From: Rhodospirillales bacterium
GTDB taxonomy: Bacteria > Pseudomonadota > Alphaproteobacteria > Acetobacterales > Acetobacteraceae
Assembly (NCBI GenBank): GCA_025352915.1
Contig: JANXSA010000309.1
Coordinates: 1-21,829, forward strand
Reading direction: 5' to 3'
DNA: 21,829 bases
The notes under the pieces were generated by a model. It was not told the DNA's origin and ran no database searches. It worked only from the letters and a program-made list of their open reading frames with translations. The translations under genes were made by a program, and so were the position numbers. Within the stretch, counting starts at the first letter, position 1; each line of letters opens with the position of its first letter. Below are positions 1 to 7,507 of the stretch, piece by piece.

Positions 1-2
1 CG

Positions 3-1175
3 GCCGGCCGGCGCGGCGGTGGCGGCGGCACGGTGCTGGCCTGGGCCGGCGATACCGGCGCGCTGGCCCGCCGCCCGCGGACCAACCTTGCCGCGCATGG
101 GCTGGCTATCGACGGGCCGGTTCGGCTGCCGGGCGAGTATCCGCCGCGTACCATCGGCTTTCGCTACTGGGCCACCGCCGAGGCGCTCAGCAGGGCGGCT
201 GGTGTCTGGTGGGCGGCCATCGGGCCCCTGATTCCTTGGCGTGGCGGTACTCGGAGCGGGGGGCAGCGGCTGCGGGCGCAACTGGGCGCCTGGTGCCAAG
301 GCCATATACGACCGCGCCACGATCCGCCTTGGCGCCGCTGCGACGCCGGACACAGCATATCGCGCACTGGGCTGTGCCGTGCTCGACATGCTACGGCCGG
401 AGCTATGGGATGTCGCTACGCCGGAGGCGGATGCGCTGTATGCTGCCTTTGCCGAGGCCACCGCCCAGCTCGCAGCACTGGCGGCTTGCGGGCAGACGGT
501 CAGCACGATGGAACGCGGCAGCCCGGATGGCTTCTCCGGTGCTTTTGCATCGACCGTCCGCGCCCTGGTCACGAGCCGATCTGGCGCAACCCTCCCCGGC
601 GCGAGCGAAGACAACCTCCGCCAGGCCGCCCGCGCCGCCGCGCGCCTGATGGTTATCGCCGCCCGTCGCGTGCCGGTGGCACCCAACCTGCTGGCCCAAT
701 TCGCCGCCGAGCTTGTCGTTGCCGCGGCGGTCGATGCCGGGCCGGAGCTGGCCGCGAAGCTGCGCGGGCAGTTTGCCGCCCATGGCCTGCTGGCCCGCGT
801 CCCTGCGCTGGATCACTACGACCCGCACGAGGCGGAGGACGGCACAGAAATCCCGCCGGAGCGCCACGCCTTGCCCTGGGTCGCGGTGACGGCACCGGGT
901 CTGGCCTTGCCGCTGTTGCTCTGTCCGGCCAGCCAGCAGCCGCGCCTGTTCGCCGCCCCGCCCCGGGCGCCGATGGCACGCCCCAGGACCCGCTCGCGCC
1001 GCTCGCCGAAGCCCGCCGCCATGCGGAGGCCCTGACCCGCATGGGCCTGGTTGTACAGCCACGCATCGGCCGGGCCGCGCGCAGCGCATCAGGCACCAAT
1101 CGCCATGCCACCCACCTCCTAATTGATGACGGCCGCGCCCTGCGGCTGGTGCGCCAGCGGATCGTGGTGGCCTGA
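3..1175 (+). pseudogene. Frame-disrupted hypothetical protein, 5' end outside window
   Basis: I do not recognise this protein. No single frame reads naturally. Protein-like sequence runs in the frame of base 3 up to about 240-300 (for example GEYPPRTIGFRYWATAEAL). It continues in the frame of base 241 from about 290 to 950 (DTAYRALGCAVLDMLRPELW, later RHALPWVAVTAPG). It returns to the first frame from about 965 to the stop at 1173-1175 (LAEARRHAEALTRMG ... LVRQRIVVA). The switches lie near a G6 run (about 258-263) and a C/G-rich run (about 953-966). The pattern fits one extra and one missing base in one gene of roughly 390 or more codons. The middle part is alanine-rich and probably helical. 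Either this is a decaying gene or two homopolymer errors broke an intact one. Alternatively there are two adjacent genes. The start lies outside the window. Confidence 0.45.
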
Positions 1176-1311
1176 ACCACCTTCGCGCGCCAGCCGCCAA
1201 GGACTCCCAGGCCGGCTTGCCATGGCGTGGTGCGTTTGCGGCCGGGGAGCAGCCGTATACAGTGCGACGATGGCGCGCAAAAATGCCCCCCAGGCGACCC
1301 CGGACGAGACC

Positions 1312-2460
1312 ATGACCACCGCCGCCATGTTGGCGCGGCTAGTGGCGTTCGACACCACAAGTTGCAACTCGAATCTAGCGCTTGTCGATTTCGTGCGCGC
1401 CTGGCTGGACCGGCATGGCGTGCCTTATCGCATCTGCACCAACGCCGCGGGCGACAAGGCCAACATCCACGCCATCATCGGCCCAAACAGCGCGGGCGGC
1501 ATTGCACTGTCGGGGCATGTCGACACCGTGCCGGTCGAGGGGCAGACATGGAGTGCCGATCCGTTCACCCTGCGTGCCGCGGGCGGCAAGTTGTACGCGC
1601 GCGGGGCGGCCGACATGAAGGGGTTTGTCGCCGCCTGCCTTGCCGCGGTGCCGGACCTCACGGCGCGAAAATTGGCCCGGCCGATTCACCTGTTCATCAC
1701 CCACGACGAAGAAACCGACATGGCCGGCGCGCGCGAGCTGGTCGAGGACCTGGCCGCCAGCGGCCTCTCGCCCGCCATGTGCATCGTTGGCGAGCCCAGC
1801 TTGATGCAGCCGATCCTGGGCCACAAGGGCCGCCTGGCGTTGCGTGTGATCGCGCGCGGCAAGCCGGGCCATTCCAGTGAACCGGCGAAAGGGGTGAACG
1901 CCATCGCGGCCGCCGCCGAGGCCATTGCCTACCTGAGCGCCGAGGCCAGGCGCTTTGCCGCCGAAGGGCCGTTCGATGCGAGTTTCGACCCGCCGCACAC
2001 CACCGCGCATGTCGGCACCATCGAGGGCGGTGCGATCCTGAACATCATCCCCGAACGTTGTGAATTCACCATGGAATGGCGCACGATTCCGAGCGATGAT
2101 TTCTTCGCGCAAGTTGAACGATTGCGGGCCCATGTCACCGCGGCGATCGAACCGGCGATGAAGGCCGTGGATGGAAATTGCGGATTTACGCTTGAGGTGA
2201 TGAACTGGATCCCCGGACTGCGCCTGCCTAGCGAGCATGCGCTGGCCGATCTGGTCAAGCAGGTCACCGGCGCCAATGCGACGGGCTATGTCAGCTATGG
2301 CACCGAGGGCGGGCTGTACGAGCAGGCCGGCATTCCCACCATCGTCTGTGGCCCAGGGGCGATCGCCCAGGCGCACCAGCCGGATGAGTGGATCGCGCAG
2401 TCGCAGCTTGATGCCTGCGACGCTTTTATCCGCCGCCTCGCCGACCGGCTCGTCGGCTGA
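1312..2460 (+). CDS. argE: Acetylornithine deacetylase (M20 peptidase family)
   Basis: This is predicted to hydrolyse N-acetylornithine to ornithine and acetate in arginine biosynthesis, as a cytoplasmic dinuclear-zinc enzyme. From the ATG at 1312 it is 382 residues, the usual ArgE length. The N-terminus has the ArgE-like FDTTSCNSNLALVDFV. Metal and catalytic residues of the M20 family are visible: His69 and Asp71 in GHVDTVP, bridging Asp101 in RGAADMKG, the acidic pair Glu133-Glu134 in HDEET, Glu161 in GEPS, and a late His in QAHQPDEW. GKPGHSS begins the lid or dimerisation domain. I chose 1312 because GGACGAG lies just upstream and the family usually begins a few residues before MLARLVAFDTTS. 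An in-frame ATG at 1270 would add 14 residues. M20 members act on varied N-acyl amino acids, so substrate assignment is less certain than family. The next gene starts 25 bp downstream on the same strand. Confidence 0.88.
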   Translation: MTTAAMLARLVAFDTTSCNSNLALVDFVRAWLDRHGVPYRICTNAAGDKANIHAIIGPNSAGGIALSGHVDTVPVEGQTWSADPFTLRAAGGKLYARGAADMKGFVAACLAAVPDLTARKLARPIHLFITHDEETDMAGARELVEDLAASGLSPAMCIVGEPSLMQPILGHKGRLALRVIARGKPGHSSEPAKGVNAIAAAAEAIAYLSAEARRFAAEGPFDASFDPPHTTAHVGTIEGGAILNIIPERCEFTMEWRTIPSDDFFAQVERLRAHVTAAIEPAMKAVDGNCGFTLEVMNWIPGLRLPSEHALADLVKQVTGANATGYVSYGTEGGLYEQAGIPTIVCGPGAIAQAHQPDEWIAQSQLDACDAFIRRLADRLVG

Positions 2461-2485
2461 AGCCATTCATGGTCAGGGCGCCAGC

Positions 2486-3463
2486 ATGACCGGAGCCGAA
2501 GCCAGCGGCACGCCGCTGACCGCGTTGCCCAGCTTTGCGGTGCGGATCGCGCGGCCGGATCTTGCGCCGTGGCGCGCCGGCAACACCGGCATTCCCGGAT
2601 TCACCAGCCACGCGGCCGAGCCCGCCGGGCCGCACGTACTGTTGCTGGCGCTGATGCACGGTAACGAATACGCCGGCGCCATCGTGCTCGACCGGCTGCT
2701 GCGCACGAAACTGCGTCCGCTGCGCGGGCGGTTGACCTTCGGCTTCGTCAACCTCGCCGCCTTCGATGCGTTCGACGTCGACAACCCCACCGCCAGCCGC
2801 TTTGTCGACGAGGATCTCAACCGGCTCTGGGAGCCGGCCGTACTTGGCGGCCCGCGCCAATCGCTCGAACTGGTCCGGGCGCGCGAAATCTACCCGGCGG
2901 TCGCGGCCGCCGATGTGGTGCTGGATCTGCATTCGATGCTGTGGCCATCTGATCCGTTGATCCTGTGCGGCGCCACACAGCGCGGCCGAAGCTTGGCTAC
3001 GGCCATCGGCAGCCCTGGACTGGTGGTTGCCGATCGCGGCCATACGAGCGGGTCCCGCCTGATCGACCATCCCCGCTTTGCCGGCGAAACCGAGCAAGCC
3101 TGCGCCCTGTTGGTCGAGGCTGGGCAGCATTGGGAGCCGTCAGCCGTTGATATGGCTGCCGCCAGCATTGGCGGGTTGTTGCGCCATCTCGGGCTCGTCC
3201 GCAACCACCCTGCCCTGCCGCCGCCATCCGCGCCGCCGCGGCGCAGCGCCGAAGTCACGACGGTTGTTACCGCCAGCACCGGCAGCTTTGCCTTCGTCCG
3301 CGCCTTTCGCGGTGGCGAGATCATCGCACGCCGCAACACCCTGCTGGCCCTGGACGGCACCACGGAAATCCGTACGCCGCATGACCAGTGCTTGTTGGTG
3401 ATGCCTAGCCTGCGGCCCGGGCGAGGGCATACGGCGGTTCGGTTGGCGCGGTTTGTTGGGTGA
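2486..3463 (+). CDS. Succinylglutamate desuccinylase/aspartoacylase family protein
   Basis: This 325-residue protein has the AstE/AspA zinc-carboxypeptidase fold signature. Visible elements are the metal pair His58 and Glu61 in MHGNEY, the substrate arginine motif DLNR (110-113), the third zinc ligand His149 in DLHS, and a probable catalytic glutamate, Glu211, in ALLVEAG. The C-terminal 80 residues form the small beta domain typical of these enzymes (SFAFVRAFRGGEIIARRNTL). The family removes acyl groups from N-acyl amino acids such as succinylglutamate, acetylaspartate or acetyl-diaminobutyrate, and the sequence alone does not say which. The start at 2486 has an AGGG stretch upstream. It follows argE by 25 bp and is probably co-transcribed, so two unrelated deacylases sit together. 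No other ast or ectoine-degradation gene is in the window, so no symbol is given. Confidence 0.82.
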   Translation: MTGAEASGTPLTALPSFAVRIARPDLAPWRAGNTGIPGFTSHAAEPAGPHVLLLALMHGNEYAGAIVLDRLLRTKLRPLRGRLTFGFVNLAAFDAFDVDNPTASRFVDEDLNRLWEPAVLGGPRQSLELVRAREIYPAVAAADVVLDLHSMLWPSDPLILCGATQRGRSLATAIGSPGLVVADRGHTSGSRLIDHPRFAGETEQACALLVEAGQHWEPSAVDMAAASIGGLLRHLGLVRNHPALPPPSAPPRRSAEVTTVVTASTGSFAFVRAFRGGEIIARRNTLLALDGTTEIRTPHDQCLLVMPSLRPGRGHTAVRLARFVG

Positions 3464-3483
3464 AGGCAAGGTGCAGGAAGGCT

Positions 3484-3616
3484 CTTCTTTTTGTGAACAA
3501 AAAGAAGCAAAAAAACTTTATCCGATGGCGCTGGGCAAATTGATGGGAAGCTCAGATCGTTCGCGATGACAGCGGGAAGGCAAATGGATGAAGTTTTTTT
3601 GCTTCTTTTTGTTCAT
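3484..3616. repeat. AT-rich palindromic intergenic repeat, copy A
   Basis: Bases 3494-3523 and 3586-3615 are reverse complements at 29 of 30 positions (a perfect 25 bp core, 3494-3518 against 3591-3615), separated by 62 bp of ordinary composition. The left arm also forms its own hairpin: CTTCTTTTTG (3484-3493) pairs with CAAAAAGAAG (3498-3507) around a 4-base loop. The element fills the gap between two convergent genes, and transcripts from either side would contain a long stem with U tracts, so it may act as a two-way terminator. The arms resemble those at 5733-5806 and 15371-15446. Confidence 0.85.
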
Positions 3617-3646
3617 CGCTCGGCTTTTGCGCGCTCCAGGTTCCCG

Positions 3647-4447
3647 CTACCTGCCTTGCCATTTGGCCGGGCGTTTTTCCATGAAGGCGGTTCGGCCTTC
3701 GCGGTAGTCGGCGCTGTCGAAGCAGGCCAGGATCGCGGCGTCCACGGCGGCGCGGTTGCGTTGGCTTTCGGCTGCCATCACGGCGTTGACCGTCAGCTTG
3801 GTGGCGCGCAGGGAGAGGGGGGCGTTGGCCGAGATTGTCTTGGCGAGTTCCAGGACGGTATCGGTCAGCTCCTCGTCCGGGACCACCCGATTGACCAGGC
3901 CGACGCGTTGAGCCTCCATCGCGTCCATGCGGTCGCCGGTCATGATGATCATGCGGGCATGCGCCTGGCCGACCAGGGAAATCAGGCGTTCGATCATTTC
4001 GAAGCTGTAGGCGATGCCGAGCCTGGCCGCCGGGATGCCGAACTGGGCGCTGTCGCCGGCGATCCGCAGGTCGGCCTGCATGGCGATGCCGAGGCCGCCG
4101 CCGAGACAGAAGCCGCGGATGCAGGCGATCACCGGCTTGGGGAAGGCCGCCAGCTTGGCCCGGCCGGTGCTGGTCAGGCGGTCGTATTCGAGTTGGGCAT
4201 TGCCGTCGGCGCGGGTTTGTTCGAATTGGCTGATATCGGCGCCGGAGACGAAGGCCTTGGTGCCGGCGCCGGTCATCACCACGGCGCGGATGGCGTCGTC
4301 GGCGCCGAACGCATCGAGGATTTCCGACAGGCCCTGCCACATCGCGACCGACATGGCATTGCGTTTTTCAGGCTGGTTGAAGGTGATCAGCCCGACCCCC
4401 TCCGACACCTCGGCCAGCATTTTGCCGGCGGCGTAGCTGGTGGTCAT
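3647..4447 (-). CDS. Enoyl-CoA hydratase/isomerase (crotonase) family protein
   Basis: This 266-residue protein has the crotonase fold. An N-terminal strand GVGLITFNQPEKRNAM is followed by the oxyanion-hole segments FVSGADI (66-72) and FCLGGGLG (113-120), and a C-terminal helical tail with the EKRPAKW ending common in the family. Family members use a CoA thioester oxyanion hole for hydration, isomerisation, decarboxylation or hydrolysis. The two glutamates of classical enoyl-CoA hydratases appear to be absent: their positions read Gly120 (GGGLG rather than GGGCE) and Ala140 (FGIPA rather than FGxPE). A simple hydratase activity should therefore not be assumed. The start overlaps the stop of the upstream CoA-transferase gene as ATGA, which indicates translational coupling and a shared acyl-CoA pathway. 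The substrate is unknown. Confidence 0.87.
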   Translation of the reverse strand: MTTSYAAGKMLAEVSEGVGLITFNQPEKRNAMSVAMWQGLSEILDAFGADDAIRAVVMTGAGTKAFVSGADISQFEQTRADGNAQLEYDRLTSTGRAKLAAFPKPVIACIRGFCLGGGLGIAMQADLRIAGDSAQFGIPAARLGIAYSFEMIERLISLVGQAHARMIIMTGDRMDAMEAQRVGLVNRVVPDEELTDTVLELAKTISANAPLSLRATKLTVNAVMAAESQRNRAAVDAAILACFDSADYREGRTAFMEKRPAKWQGR

Positions 4448-5649
4448 ACGATGCCCCTGTGCTTCATGTCGGCCAGCTCGGCGTCGCTGTAGCCCAGGCC
4501 ACGCAGCACCTCCATCGTGTGCTCGCCGGCATCCGGGGTGGCGCTGCGGATGGTCTTCGGGTGGCCGACCAGGTTGATCGGCGAGGCCACCACCTCCTTG
4601 GTGCCTAGGCGGGGATGGGCGACCGGCGTCGCCATCTTCAGGTGCTGGACCTGCGGGTCGGCGAAGACGCGGTCAATGGTGTTGATCGGACCGCACGGGA
4701 TGCCGGCGGCCTCAAACAGCTCGATCCAATGCTCGGAGGGTTTGGTGCGGGTGATGTCGCTGATCGCGGCATTGATGTTCTTGCGGTCGGCACTGCGGCC
4801 CTTCTGGGTCGACCAGGCAGGCGTGGCCTTCCACTCCGGGTGGCCGATCGCTTCGGCGAAACGGTCCCACAGGCGGCCGGAGCTGGCGGCGATGTTGATG
4901 AAACCGTCGGCGGACGGGAAGGCGCCGGTGGGAATACCAGTCGGGTGGTCGTTGCCGGCCTGGCCGGCGACCTCGCCATCGAACAGCCAGCGCGTCGCCT
5001 GGAAGTCCAGCAGGAAGACCTGGGTCTCCAGCAGCGACGTGGTCACCCAGCGGCCCACACCGGTCGCCTCGCGCTCGTACAGACCCATCATGATGCCCAT
5101 TGCCAGCAGCGTGCCGGCACACAGGTCGTCGATCGGGATCCCGACGCGCATCGGCCCGCGGCCGGGTTCACCGGTGATCGACATCAGCCCGCCCATGCCC
5201 TGGGCGATCTGGTCCACGCCGGCGCGCAGGCCATACGGGCCGTCCTGGCCAAAGCCGCTGATGCTGCCGTAGACAATGCGCGGATTGACCGCCTTGACGT
5301 CGTCGTAGCTGACCTTCAGCCGGTGCTTTACCGCCGCGCGCATGTTCTCCACGACGACATCGGCCGTCGCCGCCAGCTTCATGAATGCGCCGTGCCCTTC
5401 CGGTGTTTTGAGGTCCAGGTGAATCGCCTTCTTGTTGCGATGCAGGTTCTGGAAATCGAACCCGTCCCGGTTGCCGGCGATGTCCTCGCCGCTGGCCGGC
5501 GGCTCGATGCGGATCACATTGGCCCCCCAATCCGCCAGATGCCGCACGCATGTCGGCCCGGCACGAGCCAAGGTGAGGTCGAGCACCGTAATCCGCGACA
5601 GCGGTAGCTTGGCGTCGCTTTTGATCACAGGCGCAAAGTCGTCGGCCAT
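4444..5649 (-). CDS. CaiB/BaiF family (class III) CoA-transferase
   Basis: This is predicted to move CoA between an acyl-CoA donor and a carboxylic acid through an aspartyl-CoA mixed anhydride. The 401-residue length is normal for the family. The N-terminal block LPLSRITVLDLTLARAGPTC and WGANVIRIEPP is the conserved start of CaiB/BaiF proteins. RNKKAIHLDLKTPEG and VVVENMR follow. The probable nucleophile is Asp146 in AGVDQIAQGMGGLMS. C-terminal PNTI-like (GPINTIDRVFADPQV) and H-P-x-L-G motifs are present. I chose the ATG at 5649 because GAGGGG lies 8 bases upstream and upstream codons read poorly. It is first in a two-gene operon with the crotonase-fold protein. The 5' flank to the divergent gene at 5884 contains repeat copy B. 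CoA donor and acceptor cannot be read from the sequence. Confidence 0.9.
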   Translation of the reverse strand: MADDFAPVIKSDAKLPLSRITVLDLTLARAGPTCVRHLADWGANVIRIEPPASGEDIAGNRDGFDFQNLHRNKKAIHLDLKTPEGHGAFMKLAATADVVVENMRAAVKHRLKVSYDDVKAVNPRIVYGSISGFGQDGPYGLRAGVDQIAQGMGGLMSITGEPGRGPMRVGIPIDDLCAGTLLAMGIMMGLYEREATGVGRWVTTSLLETQVFLLDFQATRWLFDGEVAGQAGNDHPTGIPTGAFPSADGFINIAASSGRLWDRFAEAIGHPEWKATPAWSTQKGRSADRKNINAAISDITRTKPSEHWIELFEAAGIPCGPINTIDRVFADPQVQHLKMATPVAHPRLGTKEVVASPINLVGHPKTIRSATPDAGEHTMEVLRGLGYSDAELADMKHRGIV

Positions 5650-5732
5650 GGTCAATCCCCTCGATCCAGTTGACATGATGATCGGCCGGATGACGGCGCC
5701 ACTCAAGGCCCCGCGCCAGCACGACAACATGC

Positions 5733-5806
5733 GAATGAAAGTTTTTGCTTTTTTTTCAAAAAGAAGTGCTTATTTTTTCGGAAGAAAAAGCCAAAAGGCT
5801 TTCGTC
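5733..5806. repeat. AT-rich palindromic intergenic repeat, copy B
   Basis: The left end reads GAATGAAAGTTTTTGC and the right end, on the opposite strand, GACGAAAGCCTTTTGGC, so the two arms point inward. Each arm carries an imperfect T-rich/A-rich hairpin (5748-5766 and 5769-5790). It shares end motif and architecture with copies A and C but without a spacer. It lies between divergent genes, upstream of both the CoA-transferase and the DUF1194 gene, so here it cannot serve simply as a terminator of the flanking genes. Confidence 0.7.
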
Positions 5807-5817
5807 TGCTTGGCATG

Positions 5818-5862
5818 GTGCGGGGCGTCGTGGTGCCGGGCGTCGTGGTGCGGGGCGTGGCG
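5818..5862 (+). repeat. Three tandem 15-bp units before the DUF1194 gene
   Basis: Units start at 5818, 5833 and 5848, each close to GTGCGGGGCGTCGTG. The first two differ at one base, and the third diverges in its last bases. The repeat is in frame with the downstream gene and would read VRGVV-VPGVV-VRGVA if translation began at the ATG at 5815. No ribosome binding site is seen before 5815. Confidence 0.75.
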
Positions 5863-5883
5863 CTCGGGATTGTTGGAATACTC

Positions 5884-6528
5884 ATGGACGACGCCGATCT
5901 TGCCTTAGTCATCGCGCTGGATTGCTCGGCCAGCGTCTCGCTGGAGAGCTTTGGGCTAATGGCCAGCGGCTGTGCGGCCGGGTTGCGGGATGAGGCGGTG
6001 GTGGCCGGGCTGCTGGGCGGCCCGCTGGGCGCCAGCCTGTGCGCGCTGATGATCTGGTCAGGTCCGGGGGCGCAGGAGGTAATGGTGGAATGGACCCGGT
6101 TATCCTCGCCCGATGCGCTGGCTGCCTTTGCCGACGAGGTCGAGAATGTTCCCCGCACCATCCGGGCGGGGGCGACGGCGATCGGCGATGCGTTGCGCGC
6201 CTGTGAGGCCCTGTTGCTTGCCGCGCCGGCGGGTGTGAGCCGGGTGGTGATCGACATGGTCGGAGACGGCAAGTCGAACCAGGGCATTTTGCCGGCCGGG
6301 GTGCGCGATCGGCTGGTAGCGGGCGGGGTGACGGTCAACGGACTGTGCGTCCTGCATGACGAACCCGACCTGCTTGCCCATTATCAGGCCGAAGTGATCG
6401 GCGGCGCCGGCGCCTTTGCGATGACCTGTGCGGATTTTTCTGAATTCGCCGAAGCGATGCGCCAGAAGCTGCGGCGGGAGATCATCGCATCAGCCGGCTT
6501 GGCACAGCGACAGGTTAGCCGCCGGTAA
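5884..6528 (+). CDS. DUF1194 domain protein (von Willebrand factor A fold)
   Basis: This 214-residue protein is a vWA-type domain. The first strand LALVIALD leads into the metal-ion-dependent adhesion motif DCSAS (Asp13, Ser15, Ser17). [15 protein letters not shown] carries the family threonine, and [15 protein letters not shown] the second acidic loop. [19 protein letters not shown] and a C-terminal [13 protein letters not shown] are characteristic of DUF1194. The molecular role of the family is unknown, and binding of a protein partner through a metal is inferred from the fold. Many relatives have a Sec signal peptide. From the ATG at 5884 there is none, but an in-frame start at 5815 would add a hydrophobic repeat leader. 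I prefer 5884, which has GGA eight bases upstream. The 3' end overlaps that of moaA by 14 bp on the other strand. Confidence 0.82.
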   Translation: MDDADLALVIALDCSASVSLESFGLMASGCAAGLRDEAVVAGLLGGPLGASLCALMIWSGPGAQEVMVEWTRLSSPDALAAFADEVENVPRTIRAGATAIGDALRACEALLLAAPAGVSRVVIDMVGDGKSNQGILPAGVRDRLVAGGVTVNGLCVLHDEPDLLAHYQAEVIGGAGAFAMTCADFSEFAEAMRQKLRREIIASAGLAQRQVSRR

Positions 6529-7507
6529 CACTCATATGCCGCGCCACCGCCGGCCGGTTGTGATTGCGGTCGATGATGAAGTCGTGGCCCTTCGGCTTAC
6601 GCGCGATCGCAGCAACGATGGCAGCGTCCAGTTCATCGTCGCTGGCACCGCTGCGCAGGACGCGGCGGAAATCGGCGGAATCATCCTGGCCCAGGCACAT
6701 GTAGAGTGTGCCGGTGCAGGTCAGGCGCACCCGGTTGCAGCTTTCGCAGAAATTATGGGTCATTGGCGTGATGAAGCCGATGCGTCGGCCGGTCTCGGCG
6801 ACGGTGTAATAGCGGGCCGGGCCGCCGGTGACATAATCGGTGTCTTCCAGCGTCCAGTTCTTGCGCAGATTTGTCCGCACCGTCGACAGCGGTAGGTACT
6901 GGTCGGTGCGGTCGCCGTCGATTTCGCCGAGTGGCATGGTCTCAATCAAGCACAGGTCGAATCCATGCTCGCCGCACCAAGCCAGCATTGAATCGAACTC
7001 GTCTTCGTTCACGCCCTTCATCGCCACTGCGTTGATCTTGATGGCCAGCCCGGCGGCGCGGGCAGCAAAGATGCCGTCCAGCGTCTTTTCGATCTTGCCC
7101 CAGCGGGTCATGGCAGCGAATTTTTCCGCGACCAGCGTGTCCAGGCTGACGTTGATCCGCCGCACCCCTGCCCGCACCAGGGTTTCGGCATGTTTGGCCA
7201 GTTGGGTGCCATTGGTGGTGACCGTCAGCTCTTGCAGGCCACCTGGTTGGCCCAGCCGCGCGCCGAGGCTCTGCATCAGCCGCATCACGTCGCGCCGGAC
7301 CAGGGGTTCGCCTCCGGTGATGCGGATTTTGCTGGTGCCCAGCCGGATGAATGCAGCGCACAGCCGGTCAAGCTCTTCCAGGGAAAGGATTTCCGCTTTT
7401 GGCAGAAAGGTCATGTCCTCGGACATGCAATATACGCAGCGAAGGTCGCAGCGGTCAGTCACCGAGACACGCAGGTAGGTGATAGGTCGGCCGAACGGAT
7501 CGATCAT
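6515..7507 (-). CDS. moaA: GTP 3',8-cyclase MoaA
   Basis: This radical S-adenosylmethionine enzyme converts GTP to the cyclic precursor of cyclic pyranopterin monophosphate, the first step of molybdenum cofactor synthesis. From the ATG at 7507 it is 330 residues, matching the family. The N-terminal cluster motif CDLRCVYC supplies Cys20, Cys24 and Cys27. [14 protein letters not shown] and TVTTNGTQL are the SAM-binding strands. The C-terminal [13 protein letters not shown] holds the second 4Fe-4S cluster that binds GTP, and the protein ends in the Gly-Gly needed for activity. A GTG at 7543 would add 12 residues, but [21 protein letters not shown] is the usual start and CAGG lies upstream. No other moa or moe gene is in the window, so the pathway is dispersed. 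It converges on the DUF1194 gene with a 14-bp overlap. Confidence 0.96.
   Translation of the reverse strand: MIDPFGRPITYLRVSVTDRCDLRCVYCMSEDMTFLPKAEILSLEELDRLCAAFIRLGTSKIRITGGEPLVRRDVMRLMQSLGARLGQPGGLQELTVTTNGTQLAKHAETLVRAGVRRINVSLDTLVAEKFAAMTRWGKIEKTLDGIFAARAAGLAIKINAVAMKGVNEDEFDSMLAWCGEHGFDLCLIETMPLGEIDGDRTDQYLPLSTVRTNLRKNWTLEDTDYVTGGPARYYTVAETGRRIGFITPMTHNFCESCNRVRLTCTGTLYMCLGQDDSADFRRVLRSGASDDELDAAIVAAIARKPKGHDFIIDRNHNRPAVARHMSVTGG

Noticed and set aside
33..1175. One continuous plus-strand frame read as a single 380-residue protein
   Set aside because: Between about 300 and 950 this frame is Arg/Pro/Gly-rich and looks like an out-of-frame reading of GC-rich DNA, while the frame of 241 gives a balanced protein.
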